Assembly (NCBI RefSeq): GCF_040675855.1
Contig: NZ_JBEGIK010000001.1
Span: 2,294,001 to 2,358,000, forward strand
DNA: 64,000 bases
DNA from: Microbacterium sp. LWH3-1.2
Lineage (GTDB): Bacteria > Actinomycetota > Actinomycetes > Actinomycetales > Microbacteriaceae
Direction of reading: 5' to 3'
In this document: piece after piece, positions 62,318-64,000 of the stretch
Layout: the number at the start of each line of letters is the position of its first letter
How positions within the stretch are numbered: the stretch's first letter is position 1
Made by a program: the position numbers and the translations under genes
The notes under the pieces: model-generated
What the model saw: only the letters and a program-made list of their open reading frames with translations
Told to the model about the DNA's origin: nothing
Database searches by the model: none

Positions 62318-64000
62318 ATGTTCCGCAAGATCCTGGTCGCGAACCGAGGCGAGATCGCCATTCGAGCGTTCCGAGCCGCATACGAGCTGGGCGCGCGCAC
62401 GGTCGCCGTTTTCCCCTTCGAGGACCGCGGCTCGCTGCACCGCCAGAAGGCGGACGAGTCCTACGAGATCGGCGAGAAGGGCCACCCGGTCCGCGCCTAC
62501 CTCGACGTCGACGAGATCATCCGCGTCGCCCAGGCGGCCGGCGCCGACGCGATCTACCCCGGCTACGGCTTCCTGTCGGAGAACCCCGAGCTGGCGGAGA
62601 AGGCGGCCGCGAACGGCATCGCCTTCATCGGCCCGCCCTCGAAGGTCCTCGAGATGGCCGGCAACAAGGTCACCGCCAAACAGCACGCGATCGCCGCCGG
62701 TGTTCCGGTGCTGCGCTCCACCGACGCGTCCGACGATGTGGACGCGCTGCTGGCTCAGGCCGACGAGATCGGGTTCCCCATCTTCGTGAAGGCGGTCGCG
62801 GGCGGCGGCGGACGAGGGATGCGGCGGGTCGAGCGCAAGGAGGAACTCGCGCCGGCCCTCGCCGAGGCCATGCGCGAGGCCGGCAGCGCCTTCGGCGACG
62901 CACGAGTGTTCCTCGAGCAGGCGGTGCAGCGGCCCCGTCACGTCGAGGTGCAGATCCTCGCCGACAAGACCGGCGAGACCGTGCACCTGTTCGAACGCGA
63001 CTGCTCGGTGCAGCGACGTCACCAGAAGGTGATCGAGATCGCGCCGGCGCCGAACCTCGATCCAGCAATCCGCGACGCCCTCCACGGCTACGCCGTCGCG
63101 TTCGCGCGGTCGATCGGCTACGAGAACGCCGGCACCGTCGAATTCCTCCTCGAGACCGCCGGCCCCCGCACCGGCGAGGTCGTCTTCATCGAGATGAACC
63201 CGCGCATCCAGGTCGAGCACACCGTGACCGAGGAGGTCACGGACGTCGACCTCGTGCAGTCGCAGATCCGCATCGCGGCGGGGCAGACGATCGCCGATCT
63301 CGACCTCACGCAGGACCGCATCCAGCTGCGCGGGGCGGCCCTCCAGTGCCGCATCACGACCGAGGACCCGTCGCAGGGTTTCCGTCCCGACACCGGGCGC
63401 ATCACCACGTACCGCTCGCCCGGTGGCGCCGGCATCCGCCTCGACGGCGGCACGACCGCCGCGGGCTCGCAGATCAGCCCGCACTTCGACTCGATGCTCG
63501 CGAAGCTCACCTGCCGGGGCCGCGACTTCCCGGCCGCCGTCGCGCGCGCCCGCCGCGCGCTGGCCGAGTTCCGCATCCGCGGCGTCGCGACGAACATCCC
63601 GTTCCTGCGGGCCGTTCTCGACGATCGGGCCTTCGTCGAGGGCGATGTCAGCACGTCCTTCATCGACGAGCGTCCGCAGCTTCTGACGAGCAACCCGTCC
63701 CGAGACCGCGCGACGAAGCTGCTCGCCTGGCTCGGCGACGTCACCGTCAACCGGCCGTACGGCGAGAAGCCGCTGGCGGTCTCCCCGGGCAGCAAGCTCC
63801 CCGACATCGACCTCACGGCGGCGCCCCCGACGGGAACGCTCGACCGGCTGCGCGAGCTGGGTCCCGAGGGATTCGCCCGCGCGCTGCGCGAGCAGAGTGC
63901 ACTCGCCGTGACCGAGACCACGTTCCGCGACGCCCACCAGTCGCTGCTCGCGACGCGCGTGCGTACACGCGACCTCGTCCGGGTCGGCCCGCACGTGTCG
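62318..64000 (+). CDS. pyc: Pyruvate carboxylase (5' part; runs off right edge)
   Basis: Anaplerotic biotin enzyme converting pyruvate to oxaloacetate. The first 561 codons are present. The biotin carboxylase domain spans 1 to about 450: ILVANRGEIAIRAFRA at 5-20, the ATP-grasp loop KAVAGGGGRGMRRV near 160, HVEVQILAD, and FIEMNPRIQVEHTVTE. The carboxyltransferase domain begins near 530 with VTETTFRDAHQSLLATR. This second domain distinguishes it from acetyl/propionyl-CoA carboxylase alpha subunits. GGAGG lies six bases before ATG 62318. Confidence 0.95.
   Translation, partial: MFRKILVANRGEIAIRAFRAAYELGARTVAVFPFEDRGSLHRQKADESYEIGEKGHPVRAYLDVDEIIRVAQAAGADAIYPGYGFLSENPELAEKAAANGIAFIGPPSKVLEMAGNKVTAKQHAIAAGVPVLRSTDASDDVDALLAQADEIGFPIFVKAVAGGGGRGMRRVERKEELAPALAEAMREAGSAFGDARVFLEQAVQRPRHVEVQILADKTGETVHLFERDCSVQRRHQKVIEIAPAPNLDPAIRDALHGYAVAFARSIGYENAGTVEFLLETAGPRTGEVVFIEMNPRIQVEHTVTEEVTDVDLVQSQIRIAAGQTIADLDLTQDRIQLRGAALQCRITTEDPSQGFRPDTGRITTYRSPGGAGIRLDGGTTAAGSQISPHFDSMLAKLTCRGRDFPAAVARARRALAEFRIRGVATNIPFLRAVLDDRAFVEGDVSTSFIDERPQLLTSNPSRDRATKLLAWLGDVTVNRPYGEKPLAVSPGSKLPDIDLTAAPPTGTLDRLRELGPEGFARALREQSALAVTETTFRDAHQSLLATRVRTRDLVRVGPHVS

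Overview
The window is about 70% GC or higher and is densely packed. Almost every gene has strongly GC-biased third codon positions, many genes overlap by ATGA or GTGA, and many have no ribosome binding site because the start codon lies 6-7 bases after a TAnnnT -10 box. Gene content (aspartate decarboxylase, GarA-like FHA protein with an FtsR-like MerR partner, pyruvate carboxylase, GAF-ANTAR proteins, a 13E12-type DUF222/HNH protein, DUF2510) points to an actinobacterium. The style best fits Microbacteriaceae, probably Microbacterium. This is ordinary-looking chromosome: I see no rRNA, tRNA, CRISPR array, prophage or transposase.

Layout. 1-4215: a diacylglycerol-kinase-type lipid kinase (cut by the left edge), a hypothetical gene, a membrane fatty-acid desaturase and two GAF-ANTAR proteins. 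4966-10972: panD, divergent from a three-gene SMC-like operon jetA-jetB-jetC (Wadjet / MksFEB). The nuclease gene jetD/mksG that normally completes it is absent. 10982-18850: a six-gene, fully ATGA-coupled or tightly packed desferrioxamine-type siderophore operon (desA, desB, desC, desD, a penicillin-acylase-like gene, a second GNAT gene) under an IdeR/DmdR-type iron box. 18911-36776: mostly single metabolic genes, including a rifampicin-phosphotransferase-like PEP enzyme, an amine oxidase, an adenosine-specific kinase, a membrane-anchored multicopper oxidase, Mug glycosylase, L,D-transpeptidase and several DUF proteins.

37350-48084: a complete Gram-positive type IV pilus locus. It runs pilA, three minor-pilin-like genes, pilD, pilM, pilN, pilO, pilT and pilC on the plus strand, with pilB convergent on the minus strand. 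The pilA leader contains two perfect interleaved inverted repeats (9 and 10 bp) that could form a pseudoknot, and a 12-bp hairpin separates pilA from the minor pilins. 48170-64000: BrkB membrane protein with NAD(P)HX epimerase, a small exported repeat protein, glycogen phosphorylase with a LacI-type operator, lipoamide dehydrogenase, a divergent copper module (CopC and a Met/Cys-rich Csp-like protein), the garA-ftsR-merR set, a Cys/Met PLP enzyme, an orphan ParA and the first 561 codons of pyruvate carboxylase.

The best candidates for undescribed biology are the structured pilA leader, the nuclease-less JetABC operon, the small AWGHHKDSP-repeat exported protein, and a 12-mer (GCAGCATCCGTC) that occurs at least seven times in unrelated contexts.
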